Source of the DNA: Ligustrum vulgare
Lineage: Eukaryota; Streptophyta; Magnoliopsida; Lamiales; Oleaceae
Direction of reading: 5' to 3'
DNA length: 64,000 nucleotides
Assembly: GCA_963555705.1 (NCBI GenBank)
Contig: OY743183.1
Span: 47,667,466-47,731,465, forward strand
Both the position numbers and the translations under genes were made by a program. The notes beneath the pieces were generated by a model. It was not told the DNA's origin. It did not search any database and was given only the letters and a program-made list of their open reading frames with translations. This document shows, piece by piece, positions 10,706 through 23,079 of the stretch. Positions within the stretch are counted from its first letter, which is position 1. Every line of letters starts with the position of its first letter.

Positions 10706-13105
10706 ATATTATCTATGGGTGTCAATAGATCTTAGTCTTAACCCACCCACCCAATGCCGACGATAGCGCAGCCACCACCGATCCCCACCGCCAATGCCGA
10801 CGACAGCGCAGCCACCACCACCACCATCACCATCACCATCACCATCGACAACCGCTAGAGCCATTTTCATAGAAACTGCCACCCCAACCATAGTAAGAAA
10901 CTCTCAACCACGCCATGATGCGCTTGTTGAAAATTGATGTGGTGGCTCATTGTGATACCGTTAGTATAATTTTGAAATTGTTGAATGTGAGAAATTAGAT
11001 TAGGGTTTATAGTGTGAAATAGGGTTGGGGATGGTTGTGGGGTAGTGGTGTTGGGGTGAGTGTGGGAGTTAAATGGTTTTATTTTAATTTTATAATATTA
11101 ATATTAATATTAAATAGTTAAATTAGCACCTGATTTTTGTATGAAAATATTCTAAATTTGATTTTTGAATTGTAAAGTAAGGTAGGGTTCCATGTAATTT
11201 CCTCTGATTATAGATACACGATTTCTCTCTAGGACCCTTTAACCACCAAATGGGAATTAATAATACGATCGTTAACACATTATTTTACATGTAGATTATA
11301 TATCATGTCATCTAGGCATGTCAAATAAAATCCATATTTCAGAGCAATGAAGGTATCAAAAGACTAGTTATAAGGAAATATTATATTACATATGCCAAAT
11401 CCAAGGCCAAGCTAACTCAATAAAAGAAGAAATCATGCCAAAGCTTGAATTGGGAGTTAGATACAATACAATGCCTTACTCTAAGAGGTTGTCTTTGAGT
11501 ACAATTGCTTTTGGTGTAGTATGGCATCGATAGAAATGATTACTTTTCCAATTTTTTGGTCCCCGAATATAAGTTCATGACCATGACCTATAGGAACCAA
11601 GCTATCTATCGATTTTAACTTGTAACCATTAGCCATCACACTAAACTAAATCAACTAGTTAAAATAACACATTCACTTTTAGCGGAAAAAAAAAAGAAGG
11701 GATCTTGTAGGATTCCCAAGAAATTCTTCAATTTCTTCCGAAAACTAAAGTGCGGATTTTGCCCCATATAGGCAGATGGGTATAGTTTTCTTTGCTTGCT
11801 CTGTAGTACAAGCCTCATACAGAGTCGACCTCCTTTAATATGATGTGAAGAAGGGGGCCACTCTCTTTTCTGCACCAATCCTTATTTCCTACTAGCTACA
11901 CTACATCTCCCTAAATGACCAATAAGAGCCTAATAACAAAAAATGCAGACTTCGATCTAATAAAAGCTATTGTTAACTTTCCCTCGGAGGGGTGCTCTGT
12001 TGTCGCTAATAATGCGTTTTACGTTAGGCCGAAAACCATTTCCGCTAATTGTCTTGCATAGCATGCTTCGCCGGTACCAAGCCTCTATGCATACACCACC
12101 AAACCAATTTAGTCATGAACAATTAATCTCTTTGTTGCCCTTGCATCGAATTTCATGAAATGCATCGTTCAAACTCATATATGACTTGGGATGGAAATGA
12201 GACCGGTACCTTGCCCCCACAATCTTATTTTTCATTCTGGCCCTGCCCCTCAGCCCGCAACTTTCATTTGCGGGACTGGCAGTCATTCCCCCGGTATACT
12301 GACCCATTTAATTTTTTTTTTTTTTTTGGGCAAGATAGTAAATATTCATTTTTTTGTTACTCTTATATGTGAAAGGAAGCCATTTATTATGCCACGATTT
12401 GAATAAATGAAGTTATAGTTTAAATTTACTTCCAAATTCTCATTCTATACAATAAACACACATATTAAGCAAGTATACATGTTAAATTGTTAATTGGACA
12501 TTTCAAGATACATTTATACTTAACACAAAATATTGGGAAAAAAATAAATTGAAAATATACTTAAACGGGACGGGACGACCACGTGGAAGTTTTTTTTTGG
12601 GTAATTATATTGAATCCACCAATTTTTTTAATCACACCACACTTTTAATATTTACTAAATTTGTCACAAGTAAATTGACTTAAAATAACCGTTCAATAAT
12701 ATTAGTTTCTTATTTTTATTCTTGTGTACATCACAAATCGTAAACCCAAAATTGTATATGTATTATTCTTTGAAAAAATCCTAAAATTCTTGTTGGGCAA
12801 TTATGCTGTATTTTTCCTACAGAAGCTAAAGATATTCATTATACAACTTCTCCAGCATTTTTACAGAACTCGAAGAATCCAAATAATGGAGTGGGAAATC
12901 ATAGGTGTAGAAAAAATCTTGATATTCATCAAAAATTGATCAAATCCCCCTTTATTTGCATGATCAGGTTCAACCCAAGGCCACAATTTAAACTTCTCTG
13001 TGTCAACTGAAACATATTCTCTATTAAGTCTCCTTAATTATTAACGAAATAGTGGTATCTCCAATCGAAGTTTGCCCTTAGTTGTCTCAAAGTTTAGGAT
13101 AAAAT
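10706..13105. other. No recognised gene; short moderately GC-richer stretch inside
   Basis: 10741-10860 is a CACCATCAC-rich simple repeat. 11300-12190 is compositionally less AT-rich than its surroundings and lacks simple repeats, but its short frames match nothing I recognise. 12187-12330 has a C/G-rich passage (GCCCGCAACTTTCATTTGCGGG forms a short inverted repeat), followed by a poly-T run. The rest is AT-rich. Confidence 0.4.
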
Positions 13106-13108
13106 ATT

Positions 13109-13110
13109 AA

Positions 13111-13152
<42 letters not shown>

Positions 13153-13176
13153 TATTATTATTATTATTATTATTAT
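13109..13176. repeat. Palindromic (AAT)n/(ATT)n microsatellite
   Basis: About fourteen AAT repeats run directly into about nine ATT repeats with no spacer, so the tract is self-complementary and can form a nearly loop-free hairpin. AT-rich flanks extend it imperfectly. Confidence 0.95.
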
Positions 13177-13584
13177 ATCAATAAAATAATTTACACATAA
13201 ATCCAAAAAAAATTCTATTTTTTAACCACGCATTTTTCAAAATTTACTATTATAAACCACATTATTTCAAAATAATGGGTCTCACGTACATGACATAAAA
13301 TTTATATAAATAGGTATCGTTGAAACTTTATCAATACATGTAATTGCTATAATAATTTATGAATATACCACGCGGGAAGGACAACGTATATGTAATTCAT
13401 GGTTTAGCCCTATTTGTTTCTCATTAATTTTTTCTCATTTTTCTATTGTAATCAGTCACAACCATTTATTAAAAGTCAAGTCCACAATATTGAGTTTTTC
13501 AACCAAATTTCAATCATCTATTCTCTTACAAATTACTATTCATTTCAAAAAATTAATTTTAATTTTTTTTATTATCAATATTTA

Positions 13585-13909
13585 GAGCCTCTTTGGTAGT
13601 GAAAAAAATTGAAAATTTTGAGTTTTTTTCCTTGTTGGGACCCACATGAATATAATATTTTGAATCGTGTCGAATCAATTATAATAGTTATTCAATTCTT
13701 CAAATTTTGTTTCTAACCCTGCTTTACATTTGTCTTTGAAAAGTCAAAAAACAACAATTTGTAGTCCGGAAAAAAAAAAAGAAGCCTGCAAGCCTTCTAA
13801 CTGTACTGATAGATAGTCAGATTTTTTGATTTTTCAATTGGTTGGGTCCCACGTTTTGTTATGATTTTTTTTTCTCATGGTGCATTTTTTTCCACTACCA
13901 AATAGACAT
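13585..13909. mobile_element. Tourist-like MITE (325 bp)
   Basis: The ends are inverted: CTTTGGTAGTGAAAAAA on the left, and the complement of TTTTTTCCACTACCAAATAG on the right. TTA stands immediately outside both ends (13582-13584 and 13910-13912), the 3-bp target duplication typical of PIF/Harbinger MITEs. There is no coding capacity. Confidence 0.72.
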
Positions 13910-14958
13910 TTATTTGAATGGGTGACTATATTATTATCACAATATTTATTTTTTATACCATAATTTTAAATATTTTCTTTATATACAAAAATAGACATAA
14001 ATAAAATTACATAAATAGCATTTTAATTTTATCTCACTAATTTTAATGTACATCACACTCTTTCAAATAATCTTCTTCTCTTCTCTATATTTATTTTTCT
14101 AAATCATCTCGTTCTTTTTATTTTTGCTTTTTAATACCAAGTTATTCAGAATTGACGTCGATACAATAATTACATAGTATTTCTCAAATAATAACGTCAA
14201 CAACCATGAGCACAAGTTGAAGTTTTGGTCAGTGAAAGATTTTTTTTTTTTTTTTTTTTTTTTGGGAGCACCACTTTTTAGGGCAACTAAACACTGTTCA
14301 ATTTCGATCAATCGTATAGCTACCTATTGCTATATTTAGTTTCAATTTCCTATGAGTTTTTGAATTGAAGATAGATTTACATGTCCTATTCGATCAATTG
14401 TATAACTACCTGTTGAAGATTTAGCCGCAAATTTGATGCACCATACTTTATCCTGAAACGGGAAGAAAATATACTGGGAGAAAAACAATTATGAAACTGA
14501 AAGAAAATATACGGGAAGAAATTGTGGAAATGATGAGAAAAATGATGTATAATATTGGGTTAATGAGTACACCACAATAATTTTTTTTTTTTTTTTAAAT
14601 TTTTTATTGAGTTAGGAGTATTATTGTAAATTTGTTGTGGTGTATTTATTAAAAATATATTTTAAATGTGGTGTAATTATATTGTTGTGTAGTAAATAAA
14701 TTTTGTGGTGGTATTAACTATTTGAATTCTTGGATCCGGTACTGATGAAGACTGATTCGGGATGCATAAGATTGATCGGAGTCTCCTGGAATGGTGTCTT
14801 TGTTAATTACATAACCTGGCAAAATCCATGAGCGACCTAAGCTAAGCATAAAGAACTGTACCCACAACCTTATCTCTCTCTCTCCCCCCACAACGCAAAT
14901 TCAAACAATTCCACCAGTTTTATCTTCGTCATCTAGTATTTCTTCTCTCCCGTAAAAA
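13910..14958 (+). other. Sequence upstream of the GLUTAMINE DUMPER pseudogene
   Basis: The stretch is AT-rich, with poly-T runs at about 14240-14261 and 14580-14595. The last 90 bases (14867-14957) turn pyrimidine-rich (CTCTCTCTCTCCCCCC and then mixed sequence), which looks like a plant 5' UTR running up to the ATG at 14959. A TATA-like AAGCATAAAG lies near 14844. Promoter status is inferred. Confidence 0.4.
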
Positions 14959-15024
14959 ATGAGAACCGTGTTTAACACGGTACCATAAAAAATGACAGAT
15001 GAAGAAGCAACGATAACTGCAAAT

Positions 15025-15545
15025 TGTTGGATTTTGACTAAAATATATTTTGAACAATTGATTTTCATGTTAAAGTAGTTAACTTGGAGACCAAGTTAAA
15101 TGTGAAAAGAAAAGAAAAATTTTTTTGGCATGAATTTCTTTCCTTATTCTGATTATTCTACTTCAACAAGGAAATCAAGTAAGACACGTTTTTTTATGTT
15201 TACCTATAAATATGTGTGTTGAGGAGCTAATTAATTGCACATTGATTAGAGAGTTTTGTGAGGAAGAATGTAGTCTAGCATTTTGATTTTTCTTGATTTC
15301 TTTGTGGGTTGTACAAAGAAGTAAAAATGATAGATGTGAAAAAACTTGGTTATTTTACGTACAATACTTGGAGGTTTGGCGGGTGCAAAGTCTATATAAT
15401 TGTAACAATTTATTATATAGTGAAAAACTTTTGCGGTCGATAAGTTTTGCGTTGTTGTTTCATTTTCTTATTGACTCAATTATTTCTTGAACATCAAAAT
15501 TCCTTTGGGTTAATTAGAGATGAAATTTGTTTGTAATTCCCAACA
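15025..15545 (+). repeat. 5' LTR of the deleted Copia element
   Basis: 521 bp, from TGTTGGATTTTGAC to AATTCCCAACA. A TATA-like CCTATAAATATG lies at about 15203. It pairs with 16738-17274. Confidence 0.88.
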
Positions 15546-15625
15546 GTGGTGCTGTCGACGGGGAAATCGACGTCTAATTAATAGAGTATCAAGTGGTTCG
15601 AAGATTTTTTTTAGCAAAAGAAAAT

Positions 15626-16300
15626 ATGTTTGGAAAGTACAACGTGGAGAAATTTAACTGGAAGATCAATTTAGGCTTGTGGTAAGTACAAATCATGGAT
15701 GTATTGATTCAGACAGTACTGTAGAAAGCTTTGAAGAAAAAATCAACCCCTAGTTCTGACAAGGAAACTGAATTCAACACGAGTGATGAAGATTGGGAAG
15801 ATTTGGATTTGAAGGTTTCTAATATGTTACAACTTTGTTTGGCCAAAAATGTTGCCAATATTTATGGAATATTTGCTGTGAAGGAACTGTGGGAAAAACT
15901 GGAAGAGTTGATTCAGATGAAGAGCTTGTCAAATAACTTATATCTAAAGGAGCGGTTTCATTCTTTGAGAATGAATGCAGGTATGAAAATTTAGACCATC
16001 TTAGTATTTTCAATGGAATTGTTTCTAAACTGAAATCTATTGGGATTAAGATTGATGATGAGGATAAGATTCATCTAGTCTTTTCCATCTATGTTTGAGC
16101 ACATTATGCTAATTTTGATGTATGTGAAGGAAACGATGAAATTTTTAGAAGTTAAGTTTATTAGGTTGAAGTGACAGTTCATCTGAAAATACTTTGCTTG
16201 TTACTGAAAAGTGGAAGAGAGGTAACTCCATGAAGAAGAATGTAATGTTTTGGAACTGTGGTAAATCTAGTCATGTGAAAAGATATTATCTAAAAGGTGG
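15626..16300 (+). pseudogene. Copia gag remnant
   Basis: The ATG at 15626 opens KYNVEKFNW, a typical start of Copia gag, then hits stops. The main open piece (15731-15994) reads TSDEDWEDLDLKVSNMLQLC and continues to KELWEKLEEL, which matches the UBN2/retrotransposon gag fold where a W-x-x-L-E motif is conserved. After another stop the sequence continues into a degraded zinc knuckle near 16250 (NCGKSSHVKR, with the first and last Cys lost). There is no intact product. Confidence 0.8.
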
Positions 16301-16737
16301 AGTATAGTCGGCTATTTGATCGGAGGTGGACAATGCGACTTTCTTGGTGGAGGGTGATGATGATATACTTTAGTAAGGTGGGACTTCCTTATAGGATGAA
16401 GCCAGTTGTCATGATAGAAGATGTGTTCTTGCTGGCAGGTACATATATTTGCACACGGGAATTTGTTTGACGTTAATACAAGGTGTGTTGTGAAATTGAT
16501 GTCGATGACTGATGAGCTTCCAAGGAAAGCCAAATATGGGAGTTGCACCATAATTTTTCAGCAAGGTTATTTTGACATGAGCCGATGAAAAGGTCGGAAT
16601 TCATTGATAATTCTGAGTACTTGTTATACTCATATGGTGGAGTATGAGATCGTCAAAGTGTTAAATGTTTGCTTGTTTATCCAATGATAGAATTTGAATT
16701 TTTTGGTTTGGAATAAATTTTGTGTCAAGGTGGAGAT
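16300..16737 (+). pseudogene. Trace of Copia protease region and 3' untranslated part
   Basis: Short frames such as VDNATFLVEGDD and LLAGTYIC resemble the spacer between zinc knuckle and protease in Tnt1-like elements, broken by stops and shifts. Integrase, reverse transcriptase and RNase H are all absent. The last bases form the PPT before 16738. Confidence 0.5.
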
Positions 16738-17274
16738 TGTTGGGTTTTGACCCAAAAATATCTTGAACAATTGATTTTCTTGTTAAGGTTGTTAATTTGG
16801 AGACCAAGTTAAATGTGAAAAGAAAAGGAAGATCTTTTTGGTATGAATTTCTTTTCTTATTCTGATGATTCTACTTCAATAAGGAAATATCTTAGAGCCC
16901 AAGTAATACACATTTTTGGGTTATGGTTATTAATAAATATGTGTGTTAAGAAGTCAATTAATTACACGTTGACTAGAGAGTTTTGTGAGGAAGAATGTAG
17001 TCTAGCATTTTGATTTTTCTTGATTTTTTTGTGAGTTGTACAAAGAAGTAGAAATTGGTAGATGTGGTAAAACTTGGTTATTTTTCCTATAATACTTAGG
17101 GGGTTTGGCCGGTGCAAAGTCTATATAATTGTAACAATTTATTATATAGTAAAAAACTTTGGCGGTCGGTAAATTTTGCTTTGTTGTTTCATTTTCTTAT
17201 TAACTCAATTATTTTTTGAACATTAAAATTTATGTGGGTTAATTAGATAGGGAATTTGTGTGCAATTCCCAACA
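16738..17274 (+). repeat. 3' LTR of the deleted Copia element
   Basis: 537 bp, TGTTGGGTTTTGAC to AATTCCCAACA. It is colinear with 15025-15545, apart from a replaced segment near 16890-16920 and scattered substitutions. Confidence 0.88.
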
Positions 17275-17577
17275 CCGATTGCTGCCACCACTCAGCACTC
17301 CCTGTGGCAATCTCCGGTGACGTACCTCTTCGGCGACCTGGCGACATTGCTAGGTCTTATATCTTTTGCTCTCTTGATATTGGCATGTTCATGCTGGAAA
17401 CTTTCTGACCAAATGAATGTCGCTGGAGTGAGTGAGAGATGTCGAGGCCAGTGATGATGATGATCAAAAAGGTGTAAACACCACGACGGTGATGACGACG
17501 CTGCCGTTTGAAGAGAAGATTGTAGTGATTATGGTTGGTGATGTTAAGCCAACATTCTTGGCCACTCCCATGTCGAG

Positions 17578-18427
17578 TAGGGTCGATTTGGGTGGGTTTT
17601 GACATATTTTCAAAACAAACCATTTTTAGCGGTTTGACATTTTTCCAAACCAAATAAAACTATTTCATTTTACAAACCAAACCAAACCATTTTTTGCTGT
17701 TTGTCTCAGTTTTAATCCACGATTTACCTATCGACATAATATAATATATTTTAGATGTCGAATTAATTCGTATTTTTAAATATATAAAGCTAAATTAGAA
17801 GTTAGTATAAGCTAAATTATGTTAACATTCTTTGATTCATTATTTACCTCGTTATTCTTGCACTAGATTAATAATAAAAGCACAATGATGAGTGAATAAC
17901 TTCACTGAAATGTGATAGTATGATTTTCAGACGGTCAATTGTCGATATGTACTACGCACCATTTGAAGATTTAATAGTTCTAGTCAAGGATTTGAGTTCC
18001 TCTTCATTTCCAGTAGTTCATGGTAATTACATTGTTGCATTATCTTGGTCAATTTTTTTAATACAATTTTTTTTACCTTTAATACATGCATAGCCCAAAC
18101 TGTAAAGTAGGAAGCTTCTATACATTTTTTCTGGATCATTACAATGCAATGAAAACAAGAAAAAATATAAACGAGAATTTTGTTTTCATAGTTATATTTG
18201 ACTTTTTTATAGCGGGAAAATGGTAAATTCTAATTAATAAAATTAAATTTTTAATTAAAAATTAAAAGTGGTTTGGTTCCATTTTTTGCGGTTTTTGAAA
18301 ATCAAAACCCAAACAATTTTGAAATGGTTTGGTTCTGTTTGAGAGAAAAGAAACCACGGGTCCATGCGATCTCAAACCAAAAAGCTAGGTTCGATTTACG
18401 GTTTCACGATTTTTTTGTGCAGCCGTA
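17578..18427. mobile_element. Non-autonomous hAT-like element (850 bp)
   Basis: The ends are short inverted repeats (TAGGGTCG on the left; complement of CAGCCGTA on the right). They are flanked by an 8-bp duplication, ATGTCGAG at 17570-17577 and ATGTAGAG at 18428-18435 (7/8). Subterminal regions are packed with AAACCAAACC/GGTTTGGTTC repeats in both orientations, usual for this plant hAT-type group. There is no transposase frame. It interrupts the GDU-like gene just after the VIMAG region. Confidence 0.82.
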
Positions 18428-18584
18428 ATGTAGAGTAGAGCTTCTTCATTAGGAGATGGAAACAGAAAAAATGAAAAGGAAAATGGAATGAAGAAATTGA
18501 TGACAAACCAAAACAAGAAAATGAAGAAACCCTACAAACCCAAGTGAGCCAAGAACAAGTCCATTAGTTTTTCTTTCTTTTTGT

Positions 18585-19041
18585 TGTTAGAAAATTTATT
18601 ACAGATAATTATTTATCTATGATCCAAAATAAATCATCATGCTGAATTATCAAGAATTAAATAACTGAAGCGGAAGCGTACCTTAATCAAACATGATTCA
18701 TGATGAACAATTCGACGGTCGGATCTTCTAAATCGATACGTAGTCCGTATTTTCTCTCTGATGATGGGATGTCAAAAGGAATGAACAATACGTAGGATTC
18801 AGGGACCATAACCGACTTTATATACTATATTGTCAGTTAACCTAATCCGGCCCATCATGAATTAGGTAATGACCTGGTATCTACACATAAAAGCCCATAC
18901 ATTTAATTAGATGCATTAAAGCCCGATATATATAAAATCCTTATTAGATCACTTTAAATGAGCTTAACCAAATTTGATAGCCTTTTATTCAATACACAAT
19001 AATTCACATATAAGCCCACACGATTGATTAAAATCCTTACA
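18585..19041 (-). repeat. 3' LTR of the minus-strand Copia element
   Basis: 457 bp, plus-strand TGTTAGAAAATTT to AAAATCCTTACA. The PPT lies next to it at 19042-19055 (minus strand AAGTGGGCGAT). Confidence 0.92.
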
Positions 19042-19608
19042 ATCGCCCACTTGGGCTATATGTGTAACCTTACAATTGTGTATCAATCATAACTTATGAG
19101 TACTCAGAATTTTGCTATCATTACTGAATGCATCCCCAAACAATCCGGTCCATCAATTATATCAACATAGGATCAAAGCGGCTTTCGCTACATTAATCGT
19201 AACTAAACCTATCAATGGTCACGTATATCGACATAACCGAATGACATGGATCAAGTATGGATGTGTAGCATGAAAATTACATGTAATGTGATCTTAAACA
19301 TGCCTATTTCCAACTGGTCCAACTTTTGTGAGATCATCCTCAAACGAGTTCAGAGATAATAAACCTGAAACCATACAGCTGTAAATAACTTTAACTTTAA
19401 ACCGTATCCAAAAGGACAGTAAATGTGTCTAATGCACCCAAAATACAAACTCCCACTGAAACCAAATATCCTTAAGAAATACAACACCCATATGAGTATT
19501 GTTCTCATGAAAGACCTTGGGTTGTAATACTTTAGTAAGCGGATCCGCAATTATGGAGTTTGTCCCAATGTGCTCTTATTGACACGTGTCCACTCTGAAC
19601 TGTATCCT

Positions 19609-21560
19609 TCACAACCAGGAACTTATGTCAATGTATTTTGACTTAGCTAAGCTCCTGTTGTTACTGGAATATAAATCTGCTGAGTTATTGTCACAATATA
19701 ACTTTAGTGGCCTTTCTTTACCGAACAGAATACGCAGCCCAGTGACAAAATTTCGCAGCAATATTCCATAATTAGACGCCCTCAAAAAAATACTACAAAC
19801 TCTGTTGCAATGGTGAAAGAAGCTAAAGTGTTTGCTAAGCACTCCTTCCGGAAATAGCTCCTCCAATCAGCAGATAAATGTAGCCTGATGTGGATCTTTT
19901 ACTTTCTTGGCATCTAATAAAATCGGAATCATAATACCATATAATCTCCAATTGATCTGATTTTCTGTATGTGAGCATGTAATCTTTTGTTCTCTTTAAA
20001 TACATTATAACCCATGTTCGGCTGCTTTGCAAATGATCCATCCCAGGGTTACTTAAATATCTCCTTAGTATCCCAATAATGTATGCAATATCCGAACGCA
20101 TACAAATTTGAGCATACATCAGATTTTCTATAGCTTAACTATATGGGATCCTCTGCATTTCTTTAACTTCAAGATCACTTTTCGGGCATTAGTCGAGACT
20201 AAATTTGTCTCCCTTAGCGATAAGGGTGTTCCCTAATTTACTGTCTTGCATGCCAAACCTCTTAAGTACTTTATCGATATAGCCCTTTTGCGACAATTCA
20301 AGAATACCTCGAGAACAATTTCGGTGTATCTGAATTCCTAATACAAAAGAGACTTCACCAAGATTTTTAATCTCAAAATTTTATGTGACATGCCTATATC
20401 ATTAGTGGCAACCAATATGTTATCAACATACAAAATCAGGAAAATATACTTACTTCCACTAAACTTGTTATACACACAACCATCAACAACATTAATCTTA
20501 AGACCAAATGAGATAATTATTTGATGAAATTTGTATTACCCTTAACGGGAAGCTGGCTTGAGCACATAAATGGATTTCTTTAATTTGCAAAACATATTCC
20601 TTTGGTCTACTGACACAAAGCTTTTTGGTTGCACCATATACATTGTCCCATCAATGTCACCATTGAGAAACGCCACCTTAGTATCCATTTGATGTAACTC
20701 GAGGTCAAAATGTGCAACAACCTAACTTTCCTGAAAGAGTCTTTCGTAGCAACCAAAGGGAAAGTCTCTTTATAATTAATTCCATCATTCTATGTAAAAC
20801 ATTTAGATACAAGACGAACTTTATATCCTTCCACATTACCTTTCGAATCCCTCTTGGTTTAAAAATCTATTTAAGACCAATGGGCTTCGCACCTTCTAGT
20901 AATGGGACAAGATCCAAAACTTTATTGTCTTGCATATGCTTATACTCCTTATTTATGGCATCAATCCACTTTTGAGAGTTAGAACCCTGCATGACCTGAT
21001 GGAATTGATTGGACCATCTTCCACCATTCTATTATTTCCTTATGTTCATGGAAAAATACTATTTAAATTATTCGGAATAGCATTTTTTCCTTTCTCTCAT
21101 GGATCTCCTTAATGACTTTAGTTATTGAGGTTATTGAGTTTGTACTTCTGAAATTTACCTTATTTTGGATGGGAGGTTCTTCAATATTGTCGAATTGAGT
21201 TTCCGGATATGCTTCTTGATCAATGACATGTATAGAAACTTGCACATTGTCAAAAGCAATAGTAGGAATCTATATCGATCCTTCCTCAACTCATTCCTTA
21301 AAGACAATATCTCTAACTTTATTTCTCCCCCCAAACTCAACATCCTCCAAAAAATGTTGCATTTCCGGTTTCAAAAGTTGACTTAAGTGTGGGATCATAA
21401 AATTAATAACCCCTTAAACGCTCAGAATAACCAATAAAGTAGCTGCTGACTGTTTTGGAGTCCAATTTCTTTATGTGGCCTATAAGGCCTAGCCTTAACT
21501 GGACATCCCAAAATGTGAAAATGCTTTAGACTAAGCTTTGTGCCTGTCAAAAGCTCTTAA
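19609..21560 (-). pseudogene. Copia pol remnant: integrase tail, reverse transcriptase, RNase H
   Basis: Reading down the minus strand, the end of integrase (HILGCPVKARPYRPHK near 21480) and a hinge (VSIHVIDQEAYPETQ) precede a reverse transcriptase in several frames, with QKWIDAINKEY, VLGIQIHRNCSRG and SDIAYIIGILRRYLSNPGM. RNase H pieces follow: YYDSDF in place of the usual CDAD-type Asp motif, and SKRSTSGYI. The last segment (19609-19866) gives LKLYCDNNSADLY. Stops and frame changes occur throughout. Protease and the catalytic integrase core are missing: gag passes straight to the integrase C-terminus around 21560-21600. Confidence 0.85.
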
Positions 21561-21588
21561 GGTATTTCAGCAGCAGTTTTAATTGGTA

Positions 21589-22411
21589 CTATGTACTGTC
21601 TTTCTTTAAATGTCTAGATTTCTGACAAAAGAAACAACTCTTAATGTGTTTATGTGGTTTCTTTTGTTCTGAACCCTTAACAACTTTATTTTCTTTATTT
21701 GTTTTCTTTCCCTTATCTTTAGAGGTGTTTGCCAAGTGAACACTTTCAGTTCTATCCTGCTTCAACTTTTCTTCCTCTTGCACACAAAATAGAATGAGCT
21801 CATTTAGAGTTCATTTCTCCCTTTGATAGTTACAACTGACCTTAAATTAACCATATTGTGCAGGAAGCGATATCAATACCAAATGCACGAGCAAGTCATT
21901 AGACAAGTCGAGTTTTAGTTCCTTATGTTTTGAAGCAGTGTGAGACATCTACACGATGTACTCCCTTATCTTTATACTTTATTGAAATCAAGCTTTGCAT
22001 AAGCGTGCTTGTTTCAGCCTTATCATTTTTTTCGCAAAACGTTTCTTAATTTCGGCAAGGAATTCATTGACATCATTTACCTCCTCAGATACTATGCCAC
22101 TAAAGGCTTCCGGAATGCCACACTTAATGATCATGAGACTCACGTAATTTAAGCAATCCCACTTCTCAAAGTTCCTCATTTGATTATATGAACTTTCATC
22201 CGTAAGAGGAGCGGGTTTTTCAATCCTTAGTACACAATCTAGATCCATGCAGCCAATGAAAAGTTAATGTTCTTGTTTTAATCCTTGAAGTTTGTTCCAT
22301 AAATACAGGGATTAAATTTGAGCTTGTAGATATACTACTAGCAGAATTTGAAACCGAATAGAGAACACTTAAACAAAATGGCTCACATAAGTGCCTTATT
22401 ATGCAAATCAT
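21589..22411 (-). pseudogene. Copia gag remnant with broken zinc knuckle
   Basis: The minus-strand frames give MDLDCVLRIEKP and ESSYNQMRNFEKWDCLNY, then EFLAEIKKRFAKK, all typical of Copia gag. A later piece (21589-21783) carries a lysine-rich linker and CFFCQKSRHLKKDS, a CCHC knuckle whose last Cys is replaced. The start of gag (22220-22330) is in a different frame from the rest, so at least one indel separates them. Confidence 0.82.
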
Positions 22412-22504
22412 ATTTTCAAATAATGGTAGGGCCCATCACAAGATACCTGGCACAACATCAATATTTAGTCTTTGGACAGAAATATTGACTTGTAAGTGGT
22501 ACTC

Positions 22505-22906
22505 TTGGTGTAGTAATCAAACACTGACAGTAAGACATGTCAACCAACAAACCTTTCTTAGGACCAATTTATTGATCACACGTAAAACCAAACAACCGTC
22601 ACATATTTGTCACCACAAGTTCATGTGAAATTCGGGCAAAATATTGACCTTCCTTTGGGCCGATCAATATCCGCATGAAATAACACACAAACACCTAATT
22701 TTCCCTTGGTGTAGTGATCAAACACTGACAATAAGACATGTTAACCAATAAACCTTTCTTTGGACTGATTTATTGATCACACGTTAAACCAAATAATTGC
22801 CACGTGTTTATCACCACAGGTGCATGTGAAATTCGAGCCAAATATTGACCTTCCTTTGGGCCGATCAATATCCGCAATGAATAACACATACAAGTGCCTT
22901 CTAATA
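22505..22906. repeat. Two tandem copies of a 201-bp unit
   Basis: TTGGTGTAGT(A/G)ATCAAAC occurs at 22505 and 22706. Both copies include CCTTCCTTTGGGCCGATCAA and end near CAATATCCGCA. Identity is about 90% by eye. It lies in the Copia leader, 5' of gag. Confidence 0.88.
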
Positions 22907-23079
22907 TTCAAAGTTAATTAATATCTACAAGAGAGGTTGCTTTGGCAACATGTTGCTTCAGCTAACTTACTTTCGAATATTATATCTCTCAAAAGATTTC
23001 GATGTACCAAGATTTGAAATTGAAATCCATTGATTTGCATCTATATTTGACTTTAGGATTTGAATTTTAGAATTCAAAA

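Larger units (their letters stand above)
15025..17274 (+). mobile_element. Deleted Copia-type LTR retrotransposon (2.25 kb)
   Basis: Two LTRs (15025-15545 and 16738-17274), both TGTTGG...CCCAACA, flank a 1.2-kb interior with a decayed gag and only a trace of protease. A PPT-like GGTGGAGAT precedes the 3' LTR. The primer-binding site after the 5' LTR reads GTGGTGCTGTCGAC and is not the usual initiator-Met match. Flanks are CAAAT and CCGAT, so the 5-bp target duplication is only 3/5. The LTRs differ at many positions by eye, so the insertion is not recent. It lies in the 5' coding part of the GDU-like gene. Confidence 0.85.
14959..18535 (+). pseudogene. GLUTAMINE DUMPER (GDU)-like gene, split by two transposons
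   Basis: GDU proteins are small plant plasma-membrane proteins with one transmembrane helix and a cytosolic VIMAG motif; they alter amino-acid export. Three host pieces remain. 14959-15024 begins MRTVFNTVP and then hits a TAA. 17275-17577 encodes QHSLWQSPVTYLFG, a helix (LLGLISFALLILACSCW), an acidic run, then KIVVIMVGDVKPTFLATP, the VIMAG region. 18436-18535 encodes RASSLGDGNRKNE and a basic tail ending in TGA. A Copia derivative separates the first two pieces and a hAT-like element the last two; the 8-bp TSD of the latter repeats the codons at the break. A one-base frame change near 17431-17440 and the early stop show that the gene is dead. The N-terminal assignment is the weakest part. Confidence 0.85.

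Noticed and set aside
10709..10891. Glycine-rich 60-aa frame
   Set aside because: It is encoded by the complement of a CACCATCAC simple repeat.
12187..12600. Possible second member of the hAT-like family at 52019
   Set aside because: Some GGGATGG and ACGGGACGGG text is present, but no paired termini or 8-bp duplication could be found.
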